64,000 nt of DNA from Ciona savignyi (taxonomy: Eukaryota; Chordata; Ascidiacea; Phlebobranchia; Cionidae): positions 433,949 through 497,948 of the forward strand of contig CH003025.1 in the NCBI GenBank assembly GCA_000149265.1, read 5' to 3'. Made by a program: the position numbers and the translations under genes. This document shows, in pieces, positions 22,341 to 33,433 of this stretch; within the stretch, counting starts at the first letter, position 1; each line of letters opens with the position of its first letter. A model generated the notes under the pieces. That model searched no databases and was not told where the DNA came from. It worked only from the letters and a program-made list of their open reading frames with translations.

Positions 22341-23545
22341 ATGAAGATTTTACTGTTAGTATCTCAAATCATCTGCGTTTGCAGCTCTTCGAAATTTCTT
22401 ACTTACGGTATGTATAGTATATGTTACCGTGTTTAAATCACTTCGCGGTTTTATTTGATTTAATCCGTCAGTTTCTTGGACTTCGCTTGGTTGTTGGAAT
22501 GAGAGACATAGTCTAACCCCCAGGGTAATTCCTACACTGGAGGGCACCAACCCAATATTAGACGGGAGTTATGCGAGCCGGGCGAATGCGATCGAAAAGT
22601 GCGCAAGAGCTACCTTTCAACTGGGATATGAGATATTCGTTCTTCAGGTATCAAAATTGATGTAATCAATCCTTCCACTTCAGCGAGATGTCACCGCTTA
22701 ATAGAAATATTAGCTTTTCACTAGAACGCGTTTGAATTAGAATAGCCAAAAACTTTTAAACTGCCACCCCAAGTATTTCTAATTTCCATGATCTATCGAT
22801 TACACTACACTAAACACACCCATGTCGTTAAGTTACTTTTTTACAGGCAGGTGGGTGGTGCGGAAGCTCAGCCGATGCAAGATCTAGTTACAAAGTATTA
22901 GGCGCCGCTTCGTGCCTATCAGATAATGGAAAAGGTCTTGGCGGGATCAATCACGTTTATGAACTTCATACCAGTGGTGGGACAGTAATTACATTTAACC
23001 AGTTTTGTATTAATAATCCAGTTACAGTCTCAATAAACAACCAAAATTTTCTTTAAACACAACCCACAGAAATCGTTTAACTTGTTTTCTAATTTTTAAA
23101 TGGTACTTAAACAAGTAGGTCGCCATTTTCTGCTGTTGTGGGTTCAATTCCAACTCGTAGCAGGATTTTCCCTGCTACTGTGATGCTATACCTATCTTGA
23201 TTAAATGAGACAGTTGATTAAGTCTGAGTAACATCCGTCACTTTAAATTCTCTTACAGACGCTGTGTATTCCGGTAGTTTCAGTACTGTCCTGTCTTCTC
23301 TTCAACCCAAAAGAAAGGTGAACGTCGTATACAACATGAATATTTGCCTGAGTTCGGCGCCTCGTAAGATGAACGCAACTGCACGAGTCGGGACTACAGG
23401 AGAACAAGCTACCTTCAACGTGACAGTCATTAGCAGATCTACGTTGAGCACATTGGTTGAACTAGAACGAACCGATAAACCTACAGGATGGAGTTCCACG
23501 CAAATTATCATTGACTGGACCATTTACGTCAAGCCGACGTTCTAA
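22341..23545 (+). CDS. Y2: secreted protein, WSC-like module plus X/Y beta module
   Basis: Exons are 22341-22407, 22472-22647, 22847-22976 and 23259-23545, of identical lengths to Y1 (67, 176, 130 and 287 bases), giving 219 residues. The signal peptide is MKILLLVSQIICVCSS. The cysteine module has SLGCWNER, AIEKCARATFQLGYEIFVLQ and GGWCGSSADARSSYKV. The C-terminal module ends LERTDKPTGW...IDWTIYVKPTF. The exon 3 donor was placed by alignment with Y1 (G followed by GTGGGAC); a donor three bases earlier is possible and keeps frame. If exon 3 is read through instead, it stops at the TAA near 23055. The gene and about 0.9 kb of its 3' flank form an inverted repeat with the Y1 region. Confidence 0.8.
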
Positions 23546-24639
23546 ATGTAAAGGACACTCAAGAAATCGACGTCACCGATCTGCTGAGTGTATTGGACAA
23601 AATCCGAACTGAGTCTTTCTAAATGTTTGCTTTGTGTGTATATTTAAAGTTATTTAAACCAAGCGTAAATTCGATTCCTTTATCATCGTAGTAGCGTGGG
23701 AAAGAAGACATGTAGACAGACGTCACAATACTTTATCCTAAGTTAGTTAAATACACTCTATTTTTCGCAAATATTCACCCTAACGTTAACTAATATTACC
23801 ACGAATGGTTATGAGTTAAAATTCTGATATTACTCGAAAGATAAAAACAATTAAAATATTTGAATTATTATCGAAAGCTAACCTATTTGTGTTAATGTAG
23901 CCTACACTAATTATTTTTTTTCACATGTACAAATATTCCTTTTTCGATGTATTTCTTTGCCTTTTGACATTGCTTGTTATTTAACTTTCATAAAATAGTA
24001 ATATAAAATAATTTAAAGGATATTAATTGTTTGCTTAATCTATTCGGTGAGACATTTTGTTAGGTGTAACTCAGATTTTTTCTGAATGCATGATTTAAGT
24101 TCTGTAAACGTTGCTTCACTTACTATTCAAAGCATTGGGAAGAGAATACACAAGTTTAAAACAAAATCAAATTCCTTTTTTTATAAATAGGAAGAGGCGT
24201 CTACAAAACGGCTAATACAATACAAGACAAGAGTTCTTCGAAACGTATTAAAACGCATAATGAAAGCACGTCAACCGAAGTGTTATCATGAATGTAATTT
24301 TCCTCGAAACTTTGTAAGACGAATTCAAGAGTCAGTTTGTATACATGCCTCCCTCTGGCACAATATACACACATTAGCCTTTATTGTGTACATTAATGAT
24401 GGCGTAGTCACAGAGCAAATACCGTAAAACCTCTATTTCACCGCCATGGCGCTCTTTTTTTTCATAAAAGTGACGTTCTATTAGAGGTGACGTTTAGTTA
24501 GAGGATGGCGCTCTATTTTTCGACTAAGAAATCAGAATTTTGAAATGAAATTTATTAATAAAAAGAAAAAACATCAAACTATTGTTATGTACGGTGGCCC
24601 ATAATGGCAATCCTGAAATTTTATTTCAGTCTACAAAAC
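23546..24639. other. 3' flank of Y2, duplicated after Y1, Y3 and Y4
   Basis: The block 24090-24420 matches 28570-28900, 52610-52925 and, inverted, 18453-18780. At 24419-24530 is a short element with repeated GGCGCTCT motifs and the start TACCGTAAAACCTCTATTT, probably a relic of an inverted-repeat transposon. No intact gene is seen. Confidence 0.5.
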
Positions 24640-24850
24640 TATTTCATAGGCTAATCGACAAAAATGTTTTCAAATCGGCACAAAATATTTTCAAATCGAC
24701 AAAAATATTTTCAAATCGACAAAAATATTTTCAAATCGACAAAAATATATTCAAATCGACAACAATGTTTTTAAATCGGCAAAACTATTTCGCCGATCCG
24801 CAAATCTTTTTTTGTAGCCAATCGACAAAACTCTTGCAGCCAATCGACGT
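24640..24850. repeat. 20-bp tandem repeat, about six units
   Basis: The unit is ATCGACAAAAATATTTTCAA with variants. The same array occurs at 29936-30060 in the Y3 block with one unit fewer. Open frames across it only reflect the repeat. Confidence 0.75.
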
Positions 24851-24852
24851 AA

Positions 24853-27359
24853 CCTCAGTTCGGTAAGTTCCAGCGATGGAATTTTGTTTAAAGTTCGCCC
24901 GTGTAACCACGGTCAGACTTGCATCACATGTACAAATTTTAATGCATAACTTACCACTGGAAGTGGGAAAAAACTTAGAAAATTTTTCAAAAATTTTGAA
25001 AATTTTTTACCTTAGTTCGGTATGTTCCAGCGATGGAATTTTTTTTAAAGTTCGCCCGTGTAACCACGGTCAGACTTGCATCACATGTACAAATTTTAAT
25101 GCATAACTTACCACTGGAAGTGGGAAAAAACTTAGAAAATTTTTCAAAAATTTTGAAAATTTTTTACCTCAGTTCGATATGTTCCAGCGATGAAATTTTG
25201 TTTAAAGTTCGCCCGTGTAACCACGGTCAGACTTGCATCACATGTACAAATTTTAATGCATAACTTACCACTGGAAATGGGAAAAAACTTAGAAAATTTT
25301 TCAAAAATTTTGAAAATTTTTTACCTCAGTTCGGTATGTTCCAGCGATGGAATTTTGTTTAAAGTTCGCCCGTGTAACCACGGTCAGACTTGCATCACAT
25401 GTACAAATTTTAATGCATAACTTACCACTGGAAGTGGGAAAAAACTTAGAAAATTTTTCAAAAATTTTGAAAATTTTTTACCTCAGTTCGGTATGTTCCA
25501 GCGATGGAATTTTGTTTAAAGTTCGCCCGTTTAACCACGGTCAGACTTGCATCACATGTACAAATTTTAATGCATAACTTACCACTGGAAAGTGGGGAAA
25601 AAACTTAGAAAATTTTTCAAAAATTTTGAAAATTTTTTACCTCAGTTCGGTATGTTCCAGCGATGGAATTTTGTTTAAAGTTCGCCCGTGTAACCACGGT
25701 CAGACTTGCATCACATGTACAAATTTTAATGCATAACTTACCACTGGAAGTGGGAAAAAACTTAGAAAATTTTTCAAAAATTTTGAAAATTTTTTACCTC
25801 AGTTCGGTATGTTCCAGCGATGGAATTTTGTTTAAAGTTCGCCCGTGTAACCACGGTCAGACTTGCATCACATGTACAAATTTTAATGCATAACTTACCA
25901 CTGGAAGTGGGAAAAAACTTAGAAAATTTTTCAAAAATTTTGAAAATTTTTTACCTCAGTTCGGTATGTTCCAGCGATGGAATTTTGTTTAAAGTTCGCC
26001 CGTGTAACCACGGTCAGACTTGCATCACATGTACAAATTTTAATGCATAACTTACCACTGGAAGTGGGAAAAAACTTAGAAAATTTTTCAAAAATTTTGA
26101 AATTTTTTTACCTCAGTTCGGTATGTTCCAGCGATGGAATTTTGTTTAAAGTTCGCCCGTGTAACCACGGTCAGACTTGCATCACATGTACAAATTTTAA
26201 TGCATAACTTACCACTGGAAGGTGGGTAAAAACTTAGAAAAATTTTTCAAAAATTTTGAAAATTTTTTACCTCAGTTCGGTATGTTCCAGCGATGGAATT
26301 TCGTTTAAAGTTCGCCCGTGTAACCACGGTCAGACTTGCATCACATGTACAAATTTTAATGCATAACTTACCACTGGAAGTGGGAAAAAACTTAGAAAAT
26401 TTTTCGAAAATTTTTTACCTCAGTTCGGTAAGTTCCAGCGATGGAATTTTGTTTAAAGTTCGCCCGTGTAACCACGGTCAGACTTGCATCACATGTACAA
26501 ATTTTAATGCATAACTTACCACTGGAAGTGGGAAAAAACTTAGAAAATTTTTCAAAAATTTTGAAAATTTTTTACCTCAGTTCGGTATGTTCCAGCGATG
26601 GAATTTTTTTTAAAGTTCGCCCGTGTAACCACGGTCAGACTTGCATCACATGTACAAATTTTAATGCATAACTTACCACTGGAAGTGGGAAAAAACTTAG
26701 AAAATTTTTCAAAAATTTTGAAAATTTTTTACCTCAGTTCGGTATGTTCCAGCGATGGAATTTTTTTTAAAGTTCGCCCGTGTAACCACGGTCAGACTTG
26801 CATCACATGTACAAATTTTAATGCATAACTTACCACTGGAAGTGGGAAAAAACTTAGAAAATTTTTCAAAAATTTTGAAAATTTTTTACCTCAGTTCGGT
26901 ATGTTCCAGCGATGGAATTTTGTTTAAAGTTCGCCCGTGTAACCACGGTCAGACTTGCATCACATGTACAAATTTTAATGCATAACTTACCACTGGAAGT
27001 GGGAAAAAACTTAGAAAATTTTTCAAAAATTTTGAAAATTTTTTACCTCAGTTCGGTATGTTCCAGCGATGGAATTTTGTTTAAAGTTCGCCCGTGTAAC
27101 CACGGTCAGACTTGCATCACATGTACAAATTTTAATGCATAACTTACCACTGGAAGTGGGAAAAAACTTAGAAAATTTTTCAAAAATTTTGAAATTTTTT
27201 TACCTCAGTTCGGTAAGTTCCAGCGATGGAATTTTGTTTAAAGTTCGCCCGTGTAACCACGGTCAGACTTGCATCACATGTACAAATTTTAATGCATAAC
27301 TTACCACTGGAAGTGGGAAAAAACTTAGAAAATTTTTCAAAAATTTTGAAATTTTTTAC
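24853..27359. repeat. 157-bp satellite array, 16 units, cut by an assembly gap
   Basis: Units begin at intervals of 157 bases from 24853, with three exceptions: two of 159 and one of 148 (the unit starting near 26270 lacks nine bases). Each unit contains GTTCGCCCGTGTAACCACGG, then CAGACTTGCATCACATGTAC, then an A/T tract with AAAATTTTTCAAAAATTTTG. Units are almost identical, so the array is young or kept homogeneous. Each unit yields an overlapping 76-residue open frame, but since 157 is not a multiple of three these frames are repeat artefacts. It follows the sequence AATCGACGTAACCT, which continues directly into other DNA in the Y3 block, so the array is an insertion or expansion at that point. 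Confidence 0.95.
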
Positions 27360-27459
27360 NNNNNNNNNNNNNNNNNNNNNNNNNNNNNNNNNNNNNNNNN
27401 NNNNNNNNNNNNNNNNNNNNNNNNNNNNNNNNNNNNNNNNNNNNNNNNNNNNNNNNNNN
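27360..27459. other. Assembly gap (100 N)
   Basis: A fixed run of 100 N marks unknown length. It hides the right end of the satellite and exons 1-2 and most of exon 3 of Y3. Confidence 0.99.
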
Positions 27460-28061
27460 GATCAATCACGTTTATGAACTTCATACCAGGTGTGGGACAG
27501 TAATTACATTTAACCAGTTTTGTATTAATAATCCAGTTACAGTCTCAATAAACAACCAAAATTTTCTTTAAACACAACCCACAGGAAATCGTTTAACTTG
27601 TTTTCTAATTTTTAAATGGTACTTAAACAAGTAGGTCGCCATTTTCTGCTGTTGTGGGTTCAATTCCAACTCGTAGCAGGATTTTCCCTGCTACTGTGAT
27701 GCTATACCTATCTTGATTAAATGAGACAGTTGATTAAGTCTGAGTAACATCCGTCACTTTAAATTCTCTTACAGACGCTGTGTATTCCGGGAGTTTCAGT
27801 ACTGTCCTGTCTTCTCTTCAACCCAAAAGAAAGGTAAACGTCGTATACAACATGAATATTTGCCTGAGTTCGGCGCCTCGTAAGATGAACGCAACTGCAC
27901 GAGTCGGGACTGCAGGAGAACAAGCTACCTTCAACGTGACAGTCATTAGCAGATCTACGTTGAGCACATTGGTTGAACTGGAACGAACCGATAAACCTAC
28001 AGGATGGAGTTCCACACAAATTATCATTGACTGGACCATTTACGTCAAGCCGACGTTCTAA
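27460..28061 (+). CDS. Y3: 3' part of a Y gene, 5' part lost in the gap
   Basis: The end of exon 3 (27460-27491) and the whole of exon 4 (27775-28061, 287 bases) are present and nearly identical to Y2. Exon 4 keeps NICLSSAP, MNATARVGTAGEQATFN and LERTDKPTGW...IDWTIYVKPTF. At the exon 3 donor two bases are exchanged relative to Y2; the homologous border still gives an in-frame join. Whether the gene is complete depends on the gap. Confidence 0.7.
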
Positions 28062-28993
28062 ATGTAAAGGAAAATCAAGAAATCGACGTCACCGATCTGC
28101 TGGGTGTTTTGGACAAAATCCGAACTGAGTCTGCCTAAATGTTTGCTTTGTGTATATATTTAAAGTTATTTAAACAAAGCGTAATTTTAATTCCTTTATC
28201 ATCGTAGTAGCGTGGGGCGGAAGACATGTAGACAGACGTCCCAATCCTTACTTAGTTAAATACACTTTATTTTTCGCTCCTCTAACATGAACGAATATTA
28301 TCACGACTGGGTATGAGTTAAAATTCTGATATCACTCGAATGATAAAAACAATTAAAATATTTGAATTATTATCGAAAGCTAACATATTTGTGTTAATGT
28401 ACACCAATTGTTTTTTTTGTACAAATATTCTATTTTCGATGTATTTCTTGCCTTTTGACATTGCTTGTTATTTAACTTTCAAAAAATATTAATATAAGAT
28501 AATTTAAAGGATATTAATTTTTTGCTTAATCTATTCGGTGAGACATTTTGTTAGGTGTAACTCAGAGTTTTTCTGAATGCAGGATTTAAGTTCTGTAAAC
28601 GTTGCTTCACTTACTATTCAAAGCATTGGGAAGAGAATACACAAGTTTAAAACAAAATCAAATTCATTTTTTTATAAATAGAAAGAGGCGTCTACAAAAC
28701 GGCTATAGTATAATACAAGACAAAAAAGTTCTTCTAAACGTATTAAAACGCATAATGAAAGCACGTCAACCGAAGTGTTATCATGAATGTAATTTTCCTC
28801 GAAACTTTGTAAGACGAATTCAAGAGTCAGTTTGTATACATGCCTCCTTCTGGCACAATATACACACATTAGCCTTTATTGTGTACATTAATGATGGCGT
28901 AGTAGCAGAGCAAATACCGTATAACCTCTATTTCACCGCCATGGCGCTCTATTGTTTTTTCATAAAAGTGACGTTCTATTAGAGGTGACGTTT
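28062..28993. other. 3' flank of Y3
   Basis: Paralogous to 23546-24500. The open frame 28602-28982 (126 residues) contains the peptides shared with 18453-18761 and is the longest version, but overlapping DNA copies are frame-disrupted. No assigned gene. Confidence 0.4.
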
Positions 28994-29001
28994 AATTAGA
29001 G

Positions 29002-29782
29002 CAGGGGTTCTTAAACTGGGGGGCGCGCCCCCCTTGGGGGGCGTGGAAGCTTCTCAAGGGGGGCGCGAGCATGACAGTGACATATTGCAGGGTTCGAAGG
29101 AGGATACGAGAAAATCGTTTTCGCCTCTCAAACTAAAAACCTCTCAAACTAATCTTTAAAGCCAGAAAGATAATTCATTAAGCAAACAGTACCGTTTAAG
29201 TAGTAATGATAAACTACAATAAACGTGTCGTGAGTTAATGCGTGTAGGATAGGACGAATATCGACGAAACGAAGCCTTTGAAACGAGTAATCTTACTTGT
29301 TAAAACACCATATAACCTTATTATAAAGGGGTGTGTCGCATCTCCGCCAATCATAAATAAAGGAATCGTGGTATATGAACGCATAATGGCTATTGTTGCG
29401 TTTGATAGAAATGCTTATTATACGTCAATAATGCAAAGTAACAGCAAGGTAAATAAATATAATAGTAATTTCATTGTTTAATGTTATGTTGAGGGCAAAA
29501 TATGTTATATTATATTGTGTTGATGATTTATTATTAAAAGTGCGCAAATTCAGCAACGGTAATTTATATTTTCGCGATTTTGTTAAATTTTGTAATTCGC
29601 GAACTTTAAAAAATGGTTCACGAATAGCGATTCGTGATCCCTTGCATCCTTCACACTAAGCAGGGTAATGGCAAATAAATTATTGTTCTATTTTTCGTAA
29701 ATTTGATTTTTGAGTAGGTGAGGCGTGAGCATGAATCACAAATCTCAAGGGGGGCGCGACTGAAAAAGTTTAAGAACCACTG
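29002..29782. mobile_element. Non-autonomous hAT-type element with 8-bp target duplication
   Basis: Terminal inverted repeats are CAGGGGTTCTTAAACT and, at the other end, AGTTTAAGAACCACTG. The 8-bp target duplication AATTAGAG is at 28994-29001 and 29783-29790. The paralogous flanks near 24500 and 53040 have a single copy of the site. The interior shares blocks with the elements at 36032-36904 and 37965-38854, such as AATAAAGGAATCG. There is no transposase ORF, so it depended on an enzyme from elsewhere. Confidence 0.9.
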
Positions 29783-29935
29783 AATTAGAGGATGGCGCTC
29801 TATTTTTCGACTTAGAAATCAGAATTTTGAAATGAAATTTATTAATAAAAAGAAAAAACATCGAACTATTGTTATGAACGGTGGCCCATAATGGCAATCC
29901 TGAAATTTTATTTCAGTCTACAAAACTATTTCATA

Positions 29936-30060
29936 ATCGACAAAAATGTTTTCAAATCGGCACAAAATATTTTCAAATCGACAAAAATATTTTCAAATCG
30001 ACAAAAATATATTCAAATCGACAACAATGTTTTTAAATCGGCAAAACTATTTCGCCGATC
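29936..30060. repeat. 20-bp tandem repeat, Y3-block copy
   Basis: Same unit as at 24640-24850. Together with the flanking CAATCCTGAAATTTTATTTC it shows that 29790-30113 and 24500-24853 are paralogous. Confidence 0.75.
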
Positions 30061-30199
30061 CGCAAATCTTTTTTTGTAGCCAATCGACAAAACTCTTGCA
30101 GCCATTCGACGTAACCTTTATTCAATTTAAATTGTTTGCTTACCGCATTACTGCTGCCTATCGTGACGTCATACTGCATTGTTACTACCGTTATGTTGG

Positions 30200-31290
30200 T
30201 TGGTATCTTTTAAATGGCTGCTTTTTGCCGGTAGAGACCTGCTAATACAATTTCACCGATAAAAGTGGTGTTCTATTACAGGTGGCGTTCAAATGGAGAG
30301 TGGCGCTCTATTTTTCAAACCTACCTTAAAAGTGGCGTTCTATTAGATTACTTAAAAAGCCGCGGCCAATATTGGTGTTTACGTCATGCCCGCATATACT
30401 TAATCAATCATCAATCATCATATGCGTGTTTTGTCATGATCGCAAGTAATCAAGATTAAACCCAACCTCCCGTTAAGAGTCAAAGTGCTGATTATCGAGT
30501 AATATTGGACTATTAGCTGCAGGGAATCTGACCACAATTAGTGCCAAGCTTAGGCACCAAGTAAAACTTATTTCTACAAACCCTCCAGATTTTTGATTGT
30601 GAAAAAAAGCACAATTGGCACGTAACCAATGTCTTTGTACACCACATAAATGTAACGTTTGTGCAATTGAAACTGATTTTAAATCCAACCGATTTAAATC
30701 CAACAACAATATTCGACAAAACAATGCATGGTATGTTAAGGTTTGGCAACCTGATAATCCTCTGTATATTGCAACTATTTCCAAGATGGCGTGTAAGCAA
30801 TTAAGACGTCTATGCGCAAGCGGATGTGACAAGTGGTACCCTCCAGGTGTAATTGTTTCTAAACGAGTGTTTTGCTAAGTAACAATGATGGTGATTCCAC
30901 AATGTTTGTTTGAACGTAGTATGTGCTAGGCTGGCGCGCCGGTGTTCTCGTTTAGCTGTAAAGTTTTGTATATTGGAGCAGTGCTTTGTGAAATAAAGGT
31001 GTTGATTGTGCATCTGCTAGCTGTTTTGTTTGAAAAAAGTTGCCGATGTACGAAGCCTCAAAATTTTTAAACAAATTTTAAGTAAAAAGGTTTTTGAGTT
31101 TAGGTTGCAGATCCAAGCTTGAATTTTAAATGTGAAAAAATCTAAGACTTCCTATGTGAGGATTTTGAGTGCCAGCCGTGTTTGTAAGGTCAGTTTGCAT
31201 TGGAGAGATAGAGAGAATAATTAGTTAAACGCCTTCTAAATGAACGTGTATTGCCATTTTTGCTGCGTGTGCGCCAGCGGACGCAATTAT
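30200..31290. other. Segment present only in the first unit, with an unclassified ORF
   Basis: Aligning with 53285-53310 shows that about 1.1 kb here is missing from the second unit. An open frame at 30615-30878 (+) encodes 87 residues with a cysteine-rich start (CLCTPHKCNVC), a central NNAWYVKVWQPDNPLYIATI and a C-terminal CASGCDKWYPPG. The antisense frames are shadows. The composition suggests a zinc-binding or disulfide-rich fragment, possibly of a transposon, but I do not recognise it and no termini were found. Confidence 0.4.
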
Positions 31291-31397
31291 TTATGTCAAA
31301 CAACAAAACAAACACGTCATCTATTTTAAACTGTTTACCAATTCCATAGTGTCCTTTTACTTTCTGTACAATTTAGTTAAGATTTCACGTGCCACTA

Positions 31398-31713
31398 TCA
31401 GGTAACTAGGCGTATATGAGCGTTTTTGTGTATTTTGGTTATGGCAGGCAATAATTGGTACCAATCATTTTTTTTTAAAGGGGGTGATTCACTAATAACA
31501 CTGTCGGTACTTTTCGTGCACGATTCGCTCAAAATAAGTTCAATTTGTAGTTCATGTTTCTCCTCGCCTTCGAGTTTCTGCACGTACACGGCGCATTTGG
31601 CAGTTTTTCGAGTGAAACCATAAACGATCGCAGACCTGCAGTTGGAACCTACACTGTGGGGGTGCAGGTTTTCAGTAAGACCAAACAACGTGTTGAGATT
31701 GGCCACATCGTTT
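31398..31713 (-). other. Exon-like open frame of unknown gene, first-unit copy
   Basis: On the minus strand an acceptor TTTTATTTCAG ends at 31714 and is followed by an open frame of about 100 codons (NDVANLNTLFGLTENLH..., TRKTAKCAVYV). The copy at 53476-53731 keeps acceptor and frame but has many amino-acid changes, and its C-terminus differs. It could be the last exon of an undetected gene; the high proportion of replacement changes could equally mean decay. Confidence 0.35.
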
Positions 31714-31869
31714 CTGAAATAAAATTTTTAGGTTAGCAGTTTAATTTTTTCTTTTTTTATTATAAACCGCAAAGACAGTCTACCGACAGGTAGTTAAGTC
31801 GACCTACAAGCACTGATAAATTTTAATTCAAAAGATTAGTCTGGCAGGTAAGTGTGTTGATGACCAGTC

Positions 31870-32026
31870 AATTAACACCTTACAACTGAACCCCTACAAC
31901 TGAACCCCTTTACAACTAAACCCCTTTTAACTGAACTCCTTTACAACTGAAACCCTTTCAAATGAACCCCATTACAACTGAACCCCTTTCAACTGAACCC
32001 CTCTACAATTGAACCCCTTTCAACTG
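31870..32026. repeat. Minisatellite, unit about 16-17 bp, 9-10 units
   Basis: The unit is CCTTTACAACTGAACCC with variants. The homologous array at 53885-53948 has about four units. In both places it abuts the truncation point of the desulfhydrase copy. Confidence 0.8.
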
Positions 32027-33433
32027 ATTTTGCTTTTCCATCTCGTGCCATGCTTCTATATAACCAAACAAACCAGTGCTATTGGAACCACCGATAGGAA
32101 TACAACATACCGGACTGCCTGTAGACTTTCTAGATCAAATATTTTAGTTTACGTATGGTAAATATAATCAAGATTAACACAGCAAACTTCAATACTTGAT
32201 TTCTTCGGCTAAAGTTTCTTGTTTTGGTTTGATAGTAGTTTCATATTTGGAATTTTTTGGGATTAAGTAAATTTTGCTGCCACATAGCATGGAGGGCAGC
32301 AAATTTCCTAAGTTGTTGAAACTTGGCATGATCTAAAAGAAAGTAGAGTAAAATTACTGAAACAGTAAATCAGAGTTTCTAAATCAACATACTGGATCAG
32401 TACTTCGGAGTAAAAGGTGGCTGTCCAGAAGTTCTCTGGCTGCAACAGCAGTTGCTCTGCAGTGGTTTGATTGCATGCTGCCACAAGTTATAACAGATTT
32501 GCAACCGCGAGAAACTGCACTTGCAAGGATAAACTCCAATTTACGAACCTGAATTAAGGTTTGCAGTTTAGTAAACCTACAACCGATATTTAATTTAAAT
32601 TTCGATTGCTAAATATTGGTCATTCACCTAGGTTTGGCGGCCGCGTCCGCTATATTCATTCATTTATATCCTTTTTTTACTGACGTGTTCTAACGACTGT
32701 TTGTTTTGCCGTCTTTTCCTGTTCCTGTATCGTGATTATATTCGTTTGCCATTTTTAAAAACTGGGGCAAAAAATGAATAAACTATTGTGAAGGGGAAAA
32801 CCAAGGGGGTTAATGTACAGGCAATCATCAGATTACCCCGCACCCATCATAGAGTCACCGGAGCTAGTTCACAACTGACTAGCTAGCAACCAGTTTTTGG
32901 CTGAAGGACGTCGCACTAACCCACTATCTCAATTACTCCGATACAAATGTAATATGTTTATTTTTCTCATGAAATTAAATATTAATCAATAAAAAACATT
33001 ACTGGTAAGAAACAGCGAAAGACAGAAAGTCATTGAGTCAGATGTCCCTAACAAGTAACTATTCTAGCCAGCTAGGGTGAGATTAAAATACATAACTATA
33101 CATATAAAAACTTTAACAAAAACAGTTGTTCATTAGTACCATACCTTATTTCCACTTAGGGTGCTTCCAGTCAAATCATCCCTTTTGATAAACAACTCCA
33201 CATGTGCAGGCACATTGTTCAGTGTCCATTTATGTATGGGGGTTGGTAATTGTGCAAGCTAAATGTTTTAAATGTCACATTTCAATTTTTGAAGTGGTAA
33301 AGCAAAAATAATTAGTATCTTACAGTACTGGTACCTGAATTCTTTTTTCTGGAATACTCTTTAACTCCCCCGCCCATGTTGGTGGTTGGTAATCAGTTAA
33401 AGAATGGTAATTTTTTGGTTGAAATGTGCACAT
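32027..33433 (-). pseudogene. Truncated D-cysteine desulfhydrase-like copy, first unit
   Basis: Exons 1-4 of the gene at 5770-7646 are present (33335-33433, 33145-33258, 32548-32393, 32332-32197) and exon 5 starts at 32129. The copy ends within exon 5 at the codons for EMEKQ, where the minisatellite begins. The C-terminal third, including CGSGGS, is absent. Exon 3 has a three-base deletion. Open frames are otherwise kept, so truncation is recent or a short product is made, but a PLP enzyme of this family could not fold normally without the lost part. Confidence 0.8.

Noticed and set aside
24853..27359. CRISPR-like regular array
   Set aside because: The whole 157-bp unit is repeated without variable spacers, and the context is a eukaryotic gene cluster.
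24876..27477. Series of 76-residue open frames in the satellite
   Set aside because: They overlap and restart every 157 bases, which is not a multiple of three; they follow from the repeat and are not a gene family.
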